Assembly (NCBI GenBank): GCA_911728435.2
Contig: OU452201.1
Location: forward strand, 24,180,001 to 24,244,000
From: Apoderus coryli
Lineage: Eukaryota; Arthropoda; Insecta; Coleoptera; Attelabidae
Direction: 5' to 3'
DNA length: 64,000 nucleotides
Below are positions 41,101 to 46,609 of the stretch, in pieces. Each line of letters opens with the position of its first letter. Position 1 is the stretch's first letter. Below the pieces are notes generated by a model, which saw nothing but the letters and a program-made list of their open reading frames with translations, was not told where the DNA came from and did no database searches. Position numbers and translations under genes: made by a program.

Positions 41101-43075
41101 CAATAGTAAATAATAAAAGTTTAACAAAGGTAGACTACAAATAATACCTACAAGTGCGTAAATACAATGAACTGTATTTATTTATATTGCTCCACATGAA
41201 TACATGATTCAAATATGTAAATTTAAAGAGAATTTCGGCAGTTACTTAGGTTAATATAAAATTTATAATTTGAGAAGGATTCATGGATTATAGCTCAATA
41301 AAAAGTAATTTTGGCTGAACTTTCGTTTAGGCGAAATCAAATGTATAAGAAATTTTTCTGTAGTTCGTGTGTATGTAGGTATGATTTTCAATGATGTTTT
41401 TGCTTTGCATTCTAGACGCTTGTCCAAATACAAACATAAAAAATTGAAAAAAGTGGTCAATCAATCTTTTTCTTATATTCTTATATTCAAAATAACATTG
41501 AGAATGTACCTAATGAAAATTTATCAATTCACGCACCTCATTTCGGTTTTCTAAAGTCCACAGAAGTTCCAGTAACCCCAAACAAAGTTAACGCATATCC
41601 GCAAGTAGGGATGCCGCGAGACTCGAAATTGTTATGTAGTCTCGTGTCGGCGAGACGAGACCAGGCTGAGAGTCTCGAGGTTAAAATAAAAGTTTAATTA
41701 AATGAATATCATACCGAACAAAACACATGTAAGCTGTACCTATAGTTAGTTTATATTATTTCTTAGTTTACTTAAATTGATAACAATTACAAATCAGATT
41801 TGTAATTGTTATCAATTCATCCTTGAATAATGCATTAAGTAGCTTTCTAATTTCGACCCTATTATTACCACTGATGATGAGAGTATATACTCTCGAAACA
41901 TGTATGGTACATTACCATTCCATTACACTTTCACTCCTCGTCATGGATTATTTTTCGAAAAAAAAAAAAAAAAAAAACAAGATATTTTTTGCTGAGTTCA
42001 TTAATTTCTTAAAAAAATACTTAATCTTAATTTGTGTCTAAATTAGACAAAATTCGAATAAATAGATCTTATGAAAGTTGCATTTATTCCAAGGAATATA
42101 AAAATCTAAAAATATATCGGTGCAGCATTTTCGGATTAGGATTATTAACCCTCAAATATCTAAAAATATCTCAAACTTTATTTTGTGCGCGTTCACAATA
42201 CTTTCCCTGGGTCGGGGAATTCGTTAAACCAAAAAAACTTTTGTATTACCATAGTACCTATTTAACATTTTATTGTTTCTAAAATCGATAGTTTATGAGG
42301 GAATGTCCCCCTACTGAAATGCCCACCCTGTACAAAATTATTAGGATTAATCCATGTTTGCTATACGCTATAACACTTCTGACCGTAAGTATGGGTTCTT
42401 GGCAAATTAATTTTCATTTAGAAATTATTTTTAGAATGAAAAATAAAAAAACAATAATACTAAACAAATATTTAAAAAAAGTAGTTTCTAAAGCTTCGTT
42501 AGTTATTTGATGATTTATTAACCACACCCAAAAAAATGGCGACAAAAATGTGACAACAAATGACTGAAACAATGATAATGATTAATGATAAAGCGTTAAC
42601 AACTAACCGTAATCAGTTCCATAATAAGTACTATACTTTCCAAATTTGCTGTTAATTTCCGAATTATTATTAGTTCCTGTGTTCGCATTTTGATTTTGCA
42701 CACTCAGAGTTTCAACGTTGTCTGTTTTAGAATCAACGTTTTGCTCTTCAGTTACTGTGTTTTGTGTGTCAGGATTAGCAGGTGTGTCTACGACAAAAAC
42801 AAAAACAATATGGAATCTATCTAAACTGTTTTAGTTAATATTGTTAGTATTTATTAATTTTTATTGTGTAAAAATATATAATGTATCTTTTAATTACCAT
42901 TTTGAGGTTCATTTCCCTCTTTTGGATTCTCAGGATTCTCCTCACCACCCTCTGCGGGCATTAAATGTTGTGTATTACCAGTGTTTGGTACGCCCGGTAC
43001 ACTTTCCGCATCAGGGTTTTGAGCACAAACATAATTTAAACACAAAATTGTCAAAACTAACCAATTAAACTTCAT
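8002..43075 (-). CDS. mesh: Mesh, smooth septate junction membrane protein (whole gene, two C-terminal isoforms)
   Basis: Single-pass membrane protein of arthropod gut septate junctions (family knowledge: partners Ssk and Tsp2A). Exons, minus strand: 1 43075-42898; 2 42787-42608; 3 33955-33575; 4 33513-33284; 5 30385-30079; 6 30019-29759; 7 29693-29327; 8 29267-29001; 9 28290-28016; 10 25809-25477; 11 23255-23119; 12 22883-22268; then 13A 20138-19546, or 13B 9098-8927 plus 14B 8188-8002. All junctions are GT-AG and the phases close, giving 1374 aa (A) or 1296 aa (B). Domains: signal peptide (1-18), low-complexity acidic spacer, NIDO (about 150-420), IPT-like (430-510), AMOP (about 635-815), vWD (from about 820), CCP (about 1110-1177), then membrane segment and tail. 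The first coding exon has a good signal peptide; any 5' untranslated exon is not identified. Confidence 0.93.
8189..8926 (-). other. mesh intron between 13B and 14B
   Basis: 738-bp intron (donor GTAATT, acceptor TCTAG on the minus strand). About 8250-8660 is less AT-rich and may be a decayed LINE fragment, but I cannot identify it. Confidence 0.5.
8927..9098 (-). CDS. mesh: mesh exon 13B: alternative transmembrane exon
   Basis: Begins with a phase-1 acceptor exactly like exon 13A; spliced to exon 12 it reads [17 protein letters not shown], then a hydrophobic stretch ([16 protein letters not shown]) and a stop-transfer cluster [12 protein letters not shown]. The 13A counterpart reads [16 protein letters not shown] and then a different helix. 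The two exons are clearly homologous and share phase, so they arose by exon duplication and are used alternatively. Confidence 0.9.
9575..9582. repeat. target-site duplication, left copy (GTACCTAC)
   Basis: Matches 18509-18516 exactly; borders the composite element 9583-18508. Confidence 0.75.
10077..11214 (+). pseudogene. mariner-like transposon relic
   Basis: Terminal inverted repeats of about 90 bp pair 10077-10165 with 11110-11214 and share the block TCTATCTTAAACAG. The coding strand starts [14 protein letters not shown] at 10300, moves to another frame with [16 protein letters not shown], and near 10850-10915 reads [20 protein letters not shown], the usual W-PP-S-DL-TP motif before the last catalytic acid. 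Several frameshifts and stops make it inactive. Confidence 0.75.
11487..12620 (+). pseudogene. Crypton-like tyrosine recombinase relic
   Basis: Fragments in changing frames. A start at 11487 gives [17 protein letters not shown]; a block near 11740-12030 gives [15 protein letters not shown] and then [20 protein letters not shown]; the C-terminal part near 12505-12600 gives [18 protein letters not shown], which fits the His/Arg box of tyrosine recombinases (normally TGH). The Gln in place of His and many stops show that it is dead. The assignment rests on motif recognition only. Confidence 0.5.
13134..13300 (+). repeat. 5' LTR of Gypsy element
   Basis: 167 bp, starts TGTAGCATAG and ends TATAACACA. 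Identical to 18065-18231 base for base in my comparison. Short for the family. Confidence 0.95.
13301..13318 (+). promoter_or_regulatory. primer binding site of Gypsy element
   Basis: Begins TGGCGCAGACG directly after the 5' LTR; TGG pairs with the CCA end of a tRNA primer. Which tRNA primes it needs comparison with the host tRNA set. Confidence 0.7.
13364..17722 (+). CDS. Gypsy gag-pol polyprotein, 1452 aa, intact
   Basis: One frame without a gag/pol frameshift. Order: gag-like capsid region (1-200); zinc knuckles around 207-236 (CRRC..., [14 protein letters not shown]); aspartic protease with VDTGS near 350; reverse transcriptase with YIDDIIVYS near 632; RNase H from about 775 with TVDAS and later ETDHKP; integrase HHCC finger near 1000-1040 ([17 protein letters not shown]) and the D-D-E core (VGVDIF near 1060, VSDGGPEF near 1115, NGAVERAV near 1150); a Ser/Asp-rich C-terminal tail. 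All catalytic acids are present. No envelope frame follows. The start at 13364 lies 64 bp after the LTR and fits the gag N-terminus. Confidence 0.95.
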   Translation: MDFRGIPPMRFSGNLSENWSFWKQRFVTYLKATEICKKEESTQCAQLLTLIGVEGIRIYNTFVFEHAEVDKIQVLLNKFEQYFMPKKNLTYMRHKLLTRKQHDGETVEQYITELKNMALSCELGDLKDSLIKDLLICGLRNEVTREKLLHGDQNSLDDVIRVCISVEAMKECNKVITNGHGANEVCIDAVTRNQQQKRKYRNPEERKCRRCSRLHGYGKCPAYGQKCNKCGGMNHFSSSCNVNKRDGNISYYNKSENFYRKSNFKAKLRNDKQSSTVSSVSQVRNVDNCNDLSNSNPRNSDLYGQVLDICENNFLFVGSITEMEQGIVCGVECESWVANVLINEQEVRMKVDTGSMANIMPVGILRKISFDFNNLKQTSVSLASYTGDPLPIIGECYLNCTYNNIEKALNFYAVDLDGCCLLGLKACQQFQLINIHSVDKIEHFPAADFRSLINKYDFLFSGVGCLKKPYHIELKADAKPLACLPRRVPFAVQEKLRESLNQLERDRMIVRDEGSAEWVNPIVLVHKRLTNTIRICLDPFALNKYIKRHYFHIPTIEELTSKFAGCKVFSTLDASQGFMQIKLDYESSKLCTFATPMGRYRFLRLPYGLASAPEVFQERMAEIFGNIEGCDVYIDDIIVYSGDMRCHLKTLSTIFERAKQYNIRFNKAKCKFGLSKVSYMGHIFSEGGIAPDDTKVEAIKNMPTPQNKQDVQKFLGLVNYVGRFINNLSEKTSVLRNLLRKDLCFVWAEEQQKCFDMLRNIVSQTPALRFFDPNLPVTITVDASQNGMGAAIVQDGVPCAYASRAFTECQKRYAQIEKELYSILFGCIKFHQYVFARRFVVETDHKPLISIIKKPINSCPARLQRMLIQLRKYDFDLVYRPGKELIVADALSRAYENKIFEDNIDLEIDEQVCLVSGFLNATNEKREQIKMLTSKDTELSVLKNQIKVGWPNNIKAVPENIRFYFRFRAEITEADDLLYKGTKLIVPLALRREFLEKLHLGHLGVNKICNKANNSFYWPGMNKSISDMVLACDVCQRHQKSNPPGPMISHEVPHIPWYKVGVDIFHFDNSAFLVVVDYYSKYFEIKNLNKDLTSENVIVNLKSVFSCHGIPTICVSDGGPEFSSLIFKKFSRDWDLQHIVTSPRYPQSNGAVERAVQTIKSILRKCKDDNTDPYLGLLNYRNSPLEGQSSPANILFNRNLKDLIPIQASHFEPKLYNKARFDNHVTNSKIRQKILYDKKGVKLRPDFDIGCDVLVKKYPNDCWREAVILEKVSIRAYRVKFKDGRVLIRNEKFIKLYKKPLEMMNTLPSSSSSNVSDNDQLHDGKYVYVPVLYNDEDTDSNYVSVDLQSESDNSTESVIDNEVADSTILDADFLDESTVLKNLDKGKARNLVSSNSTRSNSLTEDHSTESLLRKESSSDSFKDVSSNIFNSVTKYGREIKKPSKYSQYIFFD
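18054..18064 (+). promoter_or_regulatory. polypurine tract of Gypsy element
   Basis: AAAAGGGGAGA lies immediately before the 3' LTR, where plus-strand DNA synthesis would be primed. Confidence 0.85.
18065..18231 (+). repeat. 3' LTR of Gypsy element
   Basis: 167 bp, identical to the 5' LTR, followed by the duplicated target CATAC. Confidence 0.95.
18517..19545 (-). other. mesh 3' flank of exon 13A, nothing else recognised
   Basis: AT-rich. It should contain the 3' untranslated region and polyadenylation site of the isoform A transcript; an AATAAA on the minus strand lies near 19115. A plus-strand open frame at 19010-19411 resembles nothing and is probably chance. Confidence 0.45.
19546..20138 (-). 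CDS. mesh: mesh exon 13A: alternative last exon with transmembrane segment and long tail
   Basis: Phase-1 acceptor; joined to exon 12 it reads [16 protein letters not shown], then the helix [18 protein letters not shown] and a tail of about 165 residues. The tail has an acidic SDDDDDF patch, many SP/TP sites and a C-terminus IITDV. Stop TAG at 19546. It is an alternative to 13B+14B, about 10.5 kb further downstream. Confidence 0.93.
20445..20870 (+). pseudogene. Crypton-like tyrosine recombinase N-terminal relic
   Basis: The frame starts [14 protein letters not shown], continues with [14 protein letters not shown], and later gives [19 protein letters not shown] and FKISKITSF in other frames. 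This looks like the SAM-like N-terminal domain of KIAA1958/Crypton-type recombinases. The catalytic domain is absent and frames are broken. The sequence differs from the relic at 11487, so it is a second family. Confidence 0.5.
21351..22187. mobile_element. foldback MITE, TA target duplication
   Basis: Begins CAGGGTGTTAATTAAGTATC and ends with its complement; arms of at least 130 bp are nearly identical and include the block TCATATAAGCAGGTGTCCGG. TA flanks both ends (21349-21350 and 22188-22189). The centre carries no frame. Termini and TA duplication fit a mariner-related non-autonomous family. Confidence 0.85.
22268..22883 (-). CDS. mesh: mesh exon 12: end of vWD and CCP/sushi domain
   Basis: 616 bp, phase 0 in and 1 out. 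Starts [18 protein letters not shown] (vWD C-terminal motif). It ends with a CCP module: [10 protein letters not shown], then [32 protein letters not shown], with the four cysteines and the conserved Trp of a sushi domain. The branch point for the two alternative ends lies at its donor (GTAAGT). Confidence 0.93.
23119..23255 (-). CDS. mesh: mesh exon 11: vWD middle
   Basis: 137 bp, phase 1 in and 0 out. Encodes [15 protein letters not shown], then [16 protein letters not shown] and PWSFI. Donor GTAAGT. Confidence 0.9.
23256..24095. other. mesh intron sequence, nothing recognised
   Basis: AT-rich part of the intron between exons 11 and 10. No repeat partner in the window that I could find. 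Confidence 0.4.
24096..25110 (-). pseudogene. LINE reverse transcriptase 3' part, 5'-truncated
   Basis: Minus-strand frame gives [14 protein letters not shown] (RT palm), [11 protein letters not shown] (catalytic YADD), [17 protein letters not shown], and, after a frameshift near 24380, [10 protein letters not shown] and [11 protein letters not shown]. This is the conserved C-terminal half of a non-LTR reverse transcriptase of the RTE-like or similar type. Endonuclease and the 5' half are missing. It is inside the mesh intron, same strand as the gene. Confidence 0.85.
25477..25809 (-). CDS. mesh: mesh exon 10: vWD start
   Basis: 333 bp, phase 1 on both sides. Encodes [16 protein letters not shown], the GDPH motif that opens von Willebrand D domains, followed by [13 protein letters not shown] and ending FQHFPG. 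Donor GTATGA is slightly weak. Confidence 0.93.
26093..27170. mobile_element. putative TA-flanked element with CAGGGTGTC ends
   Basis: Left end TA-CAGGGTGTC (26091) and right end GACACCCTG-TA (27162-27172) mirror each other over a short stretch. It encloses the repeat 26395-26965. Only the outer nine bases are clearly inverted, so this pairing may be coincidental. Confidence 0.35.
26395..26965 (+). repeat. dispersed repeat, inverted partner of 44130-44770
   Basis: Matches 44770-44130 on the other strand at high identity, including GGGGCTATCCGTTCCCATGC at one end and GTGACGAATA at the other. Both copies carry a nested Tc1-like MITE at the same point, so the composite moved as a unit. Confidence 0.75.
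27230..27560 (+). repeat. decayed single copy of the 333-bp hammerhead repeat
   Basis: Contains the repeat's GAAATGGGCTTGTTT end, the ribozyme region, and the segment CATCTATGTGTTGGTA through GATGTCGCCAAACACAT, all diverged and with one segment reordered. It lies in the mesh intron between exons 10 and 9, 8 kb from the main array. Confidence 0.75.
27268..27309 (+). ncRNA. degenerate hammerhead ribozyme
   Basis: Reads TTGATGAG-TCGTGGATCGAT-GAAACGGCCGTC-TGGTG. The first core base is T instead of C and the 5' strand of stem I no longer pairs with TGGTG, so self-cleavage is not expected. Confidence 0.5.
28016..28290 (-). CDS. mesh: mesh exon 9: AMOP end
   Basis: 275 bp, phase 2 in and 1 out. 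Encodes [13 protein letters not shown], then [17 protein letters not shown] and [20 protein letters not shown]. The CC and CCLW cysteine pairs belong to the AMOP domain. Confidence 0.93.
28445..28760 (+). pseudogene. internally deleted mariner relic
   Basis: Starts with a mariner-type terminus (AGGTCATTCAATAAGTCC), then an ATG and MKFW at about 28607, and jumps to a frame reading [19 protein letters not shown], the C-terminal motif of mariner transposases. The catalytic part is deleted. Confidence 0.6.
29001..29267 (-). CDS. mesh: mesh exon 8: AMOP start
   Basis: 267 bp, phase 2 on both sides. Encodes [14 protein letters not shown], then [18 protein letters not shown] and [18 protein letters not shown] and the following cysteines mark the AMOP domain. 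Confidence 0.93.
29327..29693 (-). CDS. mesh: mesh exon 7: extracellular region between IPT and AMOP
   Basis: 367 bp, phase 1 in and 2 out. Encodes a beta-rich segment with [16 protein letters not shown] and [14 protein letters not shown], ending VVWSR. NLTT and NLTE are potential N-glycosylation sites. Confidence 0.92.
29759..30019 (-). CDS. mesh: mesh exon 6: IPT/TIG-like domain
   Basis: 261 bp, phase 1 on both sides. Encodes [20 protein letters not shown], the P-x-GN-x-GGT-x-V-x-ITG-x-C signature of an IPT/TIG fold, and ends [12 protein letters not shown]. Confidence 0.93.
30079..30385 (-). CDS. mesh: mesh exon 5: NIDO end
   Basis: 307 bp, phase 0 in and 1 out. Encodes [36 protein letters not shown] and [15 protein letters not shown], the nidogen-like core, and ends CNKDIG. 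Confidence 0.93.
30557..31650 (+). mobile_element. LINE 3' end with (ATT)n tail
   Basis: A frame at 30557-31042 encodes the end of a non-LTR reverse transcriptase ([18 protein letters not shown], then [12 protein letters not shown]). About 600 bp of 3' untranslated sequence follow, ending AAATAAAT(ATT)n at about 31635-31652. It is 5'-truncated, as usual for LINE copies, and lies antisense in a mesh intron. Confidence 0.8.
31850..33010 (-). pseudogene. mariner-like (DD34E) transposon relic
   Basis: Two minus-strand frames: 32979-32692 starts [20 protein letters not shown] with the helix-turn-helix region ([12 protein letters not shown]), and 32565-32173 has [20 protein letters not shown] with the first catalytic Asp, then [18 protein letters not shown] and NGPVNWPPR. 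The parts are in different frames and the second and third catalytic positions are damaged. It lies between mesh exons 5 and 4. Confidence 0.85.
33284..33513 (-). CDS. mesh: mesh exon 4: NIDO middle
   Basis: 230 bp, phase 1 in and 0 out. Encodes [37 protein letters not shown] and [15 protein letters not shown]. An open frame runs through the 61-bp intron into exon 3, but only the spliced form joins the two domains in frame. Confidence 0.93.
33575..33955 (-). CDS. mesh: mesh exon 3: NIDO start
   Basis: 381 bp, phase 1 on both sides. Spliced to exon 2 it reads [18 protein letters not shown] and continues with [20 protein letters not shown] and [10 protein letters not shown], the N-terminal part of NIDO. 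An internal ATG is not the gene start. Confidence 0.93.
33956..34639 (-). other. mesh intron 2, 3' part
   Basis: AT-rich; contains a small minisatellite at 34381-34480 and nothing else that I recognise. Confidence 0.5.
34381..34480. repeat. 30-bp AT-rich minisatellite, about three units
   Basis: Units starting at 34381, 34411 and 34441 each begin ATGTTTAAATAAATT; the third decays. Confidence 0.8.
35118..35129. repeat. direct repeat left of the array (TAATTTTTTATT)
   Basis: Identical to 37929-37940. Probable target-site duplication of the array insertion. Confidence 0.65.
35197..35238 (-). ncRNA. hammerhead ribozyme, unit 1
   Basis: Minus-strand copy of the motif described at 35997, with unchanged core and stems. 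Together with 35530 it marks the inverted part of the array. Confidence 0.85.
35530..35571 (-). ncRNA. hammerhead ribozyme, unit 2
   Basis: Minus-strand copy, 333 bp from unit 1, sequence unchanged. The array reverses direction about 190 bp further on. Confidence 0.85.
35997..36038 (+). ncRNA. hammerhead ribozyme, unit 3 (reference copy)
   Basis: Self-cleaving RNA motif read in order: stem I 5' strand CACCA; core CTGATGA; stem II GTCG-TGGAT-CGAC; core GAAA; stem III AC-GGCC-GT (two base pairs, tetraloop, self-complementary); cleavage site GTC at 36031-36033; stem I 3' strand TGGTG. CACCA and TGGTG are complementary. All invariant core bases are present. A minimal stem III is typical of animal hammerheads, which often work as dimers; the palindrome CGGCCG would allow that. 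Activity is inferred. Confidence 0.88.
36330..36371 (+). ncRNA. hammerhead ribozyme, unit 4
   Basis: Same sequence as the copy at 35997, 333 bp downstream. Confidence 0.85.
36663..36704 (+). ncRNA. hammerhead ribozyme, unit 5
   Basis: Same sequence as the copy at 35997. Confidence 0.85.
36996..37037 (+). ncRNA. hammerhead ribozyme, unit 6
   Basis: Same sequence as the copy at 35997. Confidence 0.85.
37329..37370 (+). ncRNA. hammerhead ribozyme, unit 7
   Basis: Same sequence as the copy at 35997. A substitution about 40 bp downstream (CTTCTTTTG for CTTGTTTTG) is shared only with unit 8. Confidence 0.85.
37662..37703 (+). ncRNA. hammerhead ribozyme, unit 8
   Basis: Same sequence as the copy at 35997; last one before the truncated unit. 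Confidence 0.85.
37929..37940. repeat. direct repeat right of the array (TAATTTTTTATT)
   Basis: Second copy of the 12-bp block at 35118-35129. Confidence 0.65.
38564..40463. mobile_element. nested TIR element in mesh intron 2
   Basis: Outer ends carry the inverted block ACAGACTATTATCAC (left 38571 on, right near 40440-40453). Nested within it is a second long-armed element from 38800 (TA-CAGGGTGATTCATTATGG) to about 40402; its arms of roughly 450 bp are inverted copies of each other and include GGACATGGGTTCAATGGC near 40325. The right terminus of the inner element is damaged. Confidence 0.7.
39265..39792 (-). pseudogene. mariner-related transposase N-terminal half
   Basis: Minus strand starts [19 protein letters not shown] at 39792, breaks frame, then continues from about 39579 with [20 protein letters not shown] (helix-turn-helix), [19 protein letters not shown] and [18 protein letters not shown], where SDEATF holds the first catalytic Asp. 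The remainder of the catalytic domain is absent: the element is internally deleted between its long arms. Confidence 0.75.
41776..41816. repeat. perfect 20-bp inverted repeat
   Basis: ATTGATAACAATTACAAATC, one central A, then its exact complement. It lies 50 bp upstream of the hammerhead-like motif. Confidence 0.85.
41866..41909 (+). ncRNA. hammerhead-like motif, different family
   Basis: TACCA-CTGATGA-T-GAGAGTATATACTCTC-GAAA-CATG-TA-TGGTA. Stem I (TACCA/TGGTA) and a strong stem II are complementary, stem III would be AC-AT-GT and the site GTA. An extra T between CTGATGA and stem II departs from the canonical core, so activity is doubtful. Confidence 0.4.
42608..42787 (-). CDS. mesh: mesh exon 2: acidic spacer
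   Basis: 180 bp, phase 1 on both sides. Encodes a Asn/Thr/Gln/Glu-rich segment beginning [17 protein letters not shown] and ending [10 protein letters not shown]; no domain. It joins exon 3 in frame (Asp-Pro-Met). Low complexity hides it from similarity searches, but splice sites and phases fit. Confidence 0.88.
42898..43075 (-). CDS. mesh: mesh exon 1: signal peptide
   Basis: ATG at 43075, [20 protein letters not shown]: charged start, hydrophobic core and a likely cleavage after VCA. Followed by a Pro/Glu/Asn-rich stretch. Ends phase 1 at a GTAATT donor; intron 1 is 110 bp. Confidence 0.9.
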
Positions 43076-44129
43076 TTTGGCTTTCTGTACAGCCTATTTT
43101 GCTATAAGTATATTAAATCACTGTAAACTAAACCATATAGTTTTTTTTATCGTACACCAAAAATAAAAATTTAGACAATAGGTATATTATTATAAACTAA
43201 ATACGGTCTGTTTTTCATCAGTGATCTCAAAGTTATGTTTTAATGGGTACCTGTTACCAATTATCAGTAGAGATAATGAAATTGTTATCTATCTAGGTGT
43301 GTTTAATGGATTAATAATATGACACATATTTTTTTATTTCATGAAATACGATGTTTTGTGGAATTTTGAAAATTATATGACTCAACCCGTTCACGTTTTA
43401 ATAATTATAAGAAAATTGCACGTTGTTTGTCTTGTATCTAATAAATAATTTACTAACAAAAATACCTACTCAGGAACTGTTCGATCTTAACTCAATATCT
43501 AGTGAACGTATCGCAAACATAAACGGTATGTACTTGTTCTAAAAATTCCATTTGTAGAGACAACCTAGTTCAATTCTATCCTTCACAATCACAAAACAAG
43601 TACTCCCCCGTTTCGTCATCCTGTTCGTAATTTCTTAATTGGCAGTATACATCCAGCAAAAATCCTCACATTTAGTCAGAGGTTTATCACTAGAAACTTT
43701 TTTATAGTAAGTATAGTCTTTCTAATTTTAGTTTAAAGTGATACAAAAAACCACAACTCGATATGCCTTTGTAATGTCAAAACCGAGCGTAGCCGTCATA
43801 GGCGCATCCTTTTAACTTTTCATAGAAATACATGTCCTACGAGATTTTAAAAATCCTGTATGTATTATCAATTGTATATGTTCATTTGTATAAAAGTATA
43901 ATGTATTTTTGCTTGCCGCTCCAACACTGCAACAAATATAAACCTACGCTGAAAAAGACTGTTTTTTTTTAGAAGTTTAGACATAGGCGCACACGTACCT
44001 AGTTCGTGTTCGAACAGCAAGAAACATACCTTTATAATAATTAATACTATTGTTAATACTTGTTCTGCATATATGTAGATACATTTATAATAATATGCTT
44101 CTGATATTATAAACTAACAACAAATTTTA
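43076..44129 (-). other. mesh upstream region
   Basis: Should contain the promoter and 5' untranslated region. I see no confident TATA box or initiator to report, and no repeat. Confidence 0.4.
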
Positions 44130-44770
44130 CTCACTTAGTCAGTGACATTTTCTATAGAACGTAAAAATGTTATAATATTTGTATTCGTCACTTCATTATT
44201 TGCAGACCTTAACTGATGATAAATATTTAAAAGAAGACGCTGGCTTTGCACATATAAATCTTGATGCTTAAACTCCCAACGTGTTCCGCTCGTGTCGTAT
44301 ATAAGCCGTGTCTGATACAGTGCCTGCAAAAAGTTTCATCCATCGAGGTTTTATGAAAAATTATTATCTAATTTGATAGATCTTCTTTCATTTTATTAAT
44401 CTGAGAAAAACTATTGAACAAATCATGGTTACAATATTCTGCCACCGTGTTTTACTGTCGGACACAAATTTTCTGGTTTAAATTCCACATTAAGTCTTCA
44501 CCATACCATATGATGTCCATCCGATTATATTTCGATTAAGCTGAGAAAATATCACTTTGCGAAAAGTTATTTGTTTCATTCATATATTTATTAGCAAAAT
44601 TTTTTTTTTCGATTAATCATTAACCCAATACTTTTTCCAGTCACTGTAGTTATTTTTATTACTGTCGGTATCCTTTGTCAGGCATGATTTATAATACGTC
44701 TATTATAATGTAAAGAGGCATGGGAACGGATAGCCCCGGTTGTATCGTTAAATTTATATATTTTAAATTA
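44130..44770 (-). repeat. dispersed repeat with nested Tc1-like MITE
   Basis: Inverted partner of 26395-26965. The MITE occupies about 44317-44648, with termini ACAGTGCCTGCAAAAAGT and ACTTTTTCCAGTCACTGTA, a Tc1-type signature. Confidence 0.75.
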
Positions 44771-46248
44771 ACTTTGGATAAACTATACCTATAGGCAAAG
44801 ATTAATCTACACAATAGATAGTCAGCGTATATGGGAAATAAAACAAAAATTGAAACTGTCTCGACACGAGCTACATCTATTAGAAAAACATGCAACCATG
44901 GAAATTATGGAAATTGTAGATGGCGTTATATGTATTGTGTTGAAATAAAATAATCATATGGGCAATGTTAGACAAGGACGAGTATACTTTCCCCTACGAG
45001 GTGGGAGTTTGTTTTTATATTATAGGTATCATATATGTACTACTGTGCAGCAGTGTTTTTTGTTTAAAATTATATGGTATACGTATACCTATCTACGTAA
45101 AGATTAATGTGTATGGACGAAAATAAAAGAAATTACTATAATAGTATAAATATACAGGGCTGGTTTATTGAATGTTTTAGACAATAATTTTAAATGACTA
45201 AAATAATATTATTTTAGTCATTTAATTTTAAATTTCGGATATAAGGGTGCATCAAAAAGTTATATTTAAATTAACGAAATTTGGCGTTATAGATAGGACT
45301 TCCGGTTATTACCTGATTCAGTTTTAAGGATCAAACTCAAACAGCAGATTCAACTTGTCGTTAACATTATGAAAAAATAAATCTCAGAGGCGGGTAAATT
45401 AAAGGGGCATACAGGCGTGAAATGCTACCCTAACTTTTTTATGCACATTTTTTGCGTGTGTTTCAATTCGGAGATGTAAAATCTAACAAATTATATACGT
45501 AATAAATGTATCCTTCTGTGATATTGATAGAAAGTCATCGTTATCGCGTAATATCGATTTTAAGAAATGTTAATATTAAAAAGGCTGTGCTTTTTACAAG
45601 TTGCTGAAGTAAATAAGGTTTGAAATTTCCAGCATGACAATAATTATTTAAAAAAATACGGTTTCGAAATGCAGGATGTAAAAAATTAGAATTTTTAATC
45701 TGTTTTTAATGAAAATTTAAATCTATTGAGAAATATGGTTCAGGGTTTTTGTGAAATGTATTTTACTCCAAAGATTCTACTCATCGATTATAACCGAATT
45801 AATTTACTCAAAAATATCTATACTAGTAAAATAACACAATTATCACAATTAGGTTCAAATTCTGCAACGCCGAATTGAAAAAAAACTTACAGTCTCCCTA
45901 ATATTGGTTTTTGTGCAATGATCATAAAACTTTAAAAAACTAACGATTTATGTAGATTGTATTGTTAACACGTTTCGTAAAAAGCTTTAAAAACCCACCA
46001 ACAGGGTGTTAAAAGTATCACGACAATAACTTTTTTCATGTTTTAACAAGTACAATCGTCTGCTTCAGATTGATCCTTAAAAACTGAATAACAGTTTCTC
46101 TATATAAAAAAATAAAACTCGTAAATATCATCCCCAAACATTTAATTTGAATACAATTACATAATACCATATTTGAAAGTAAATAAAAAAAAACAGCATT
46201 ACCTAGTTTGACAGATTTGCAAATTGCAAATCAAAGTATCTATGTATA
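44771..46248. other. intergenic
   Basis: AT-rich. Holds a perfect 34-bp palindrome at 45191-45224 and a block (44788-44830) that recurs inverted at 47639-47682. Nothing else recognised. Confidence 0.4.
45191..45224. repeat. perfect palindrome, 34 bp
   Basis: TAAATGACTAAAATAAT followed by its exact complement with no spacer. Confidence 0.85.
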
Positions 46249-46375
46249 CAGGGTGTTGCATAAGTACTTGTACAAACTTTAAAGGGTGATTCTTTGACTA
46301 ATTTTAAGATACAAATTTCATATGTACATGGGTCCGCTACGGCTTGGTTTTCGAGATACAGGTAGTTCAAAAAGA
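46249..46375. mobile_element. solo end of a CAGGGTGTT-type MITE
   Basis: TA-CAGGGTGTTGCATAAG is followed by a subterminal layout like the element at 21351 (GGGTGATTCTTTGA, then a CGAGATACAGG block). No matching right end found. Confidence 0.45.
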
Positions 46376-46535
46376 ATATTATATTTAGGATTATATGCTT
46401 GTTCAATAGCATCGCAATTTGGTGCAATTCGGGATACAGGTGTATTGATGACACCAGAGCTGTCAAAAGAACTAATAAAAAATACGAAAAATAACAAAAT
46501 ACAAATATCATTCAAAAGACAACAATGCACATAAT

Positions 46536-46609
46536 AGTCGGTACCAAGCCAAATAGGTAGTAGGTAAATATAGATTTATTTTGTTTCGGGCTTGGGCTTG
46601 GCACCGACT
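46536..46609. repeat. short inverted repeat
   Basis: AGTCGGTACCAAGCC pairs with GGCTTGGCACCGACT about 45 bp later, one mismatch. Confidence 0.65.

Larger units (their letters stand above)
40464..42607 (-). other. mesh intron 2, 5' part
   Basis: AT-rich; contains a perfect hairpin (41776-41816), a hammerhead-like motif (41866) and an A-run (about 41961-41978). Nothing else recognised. Confidence 0.5.
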
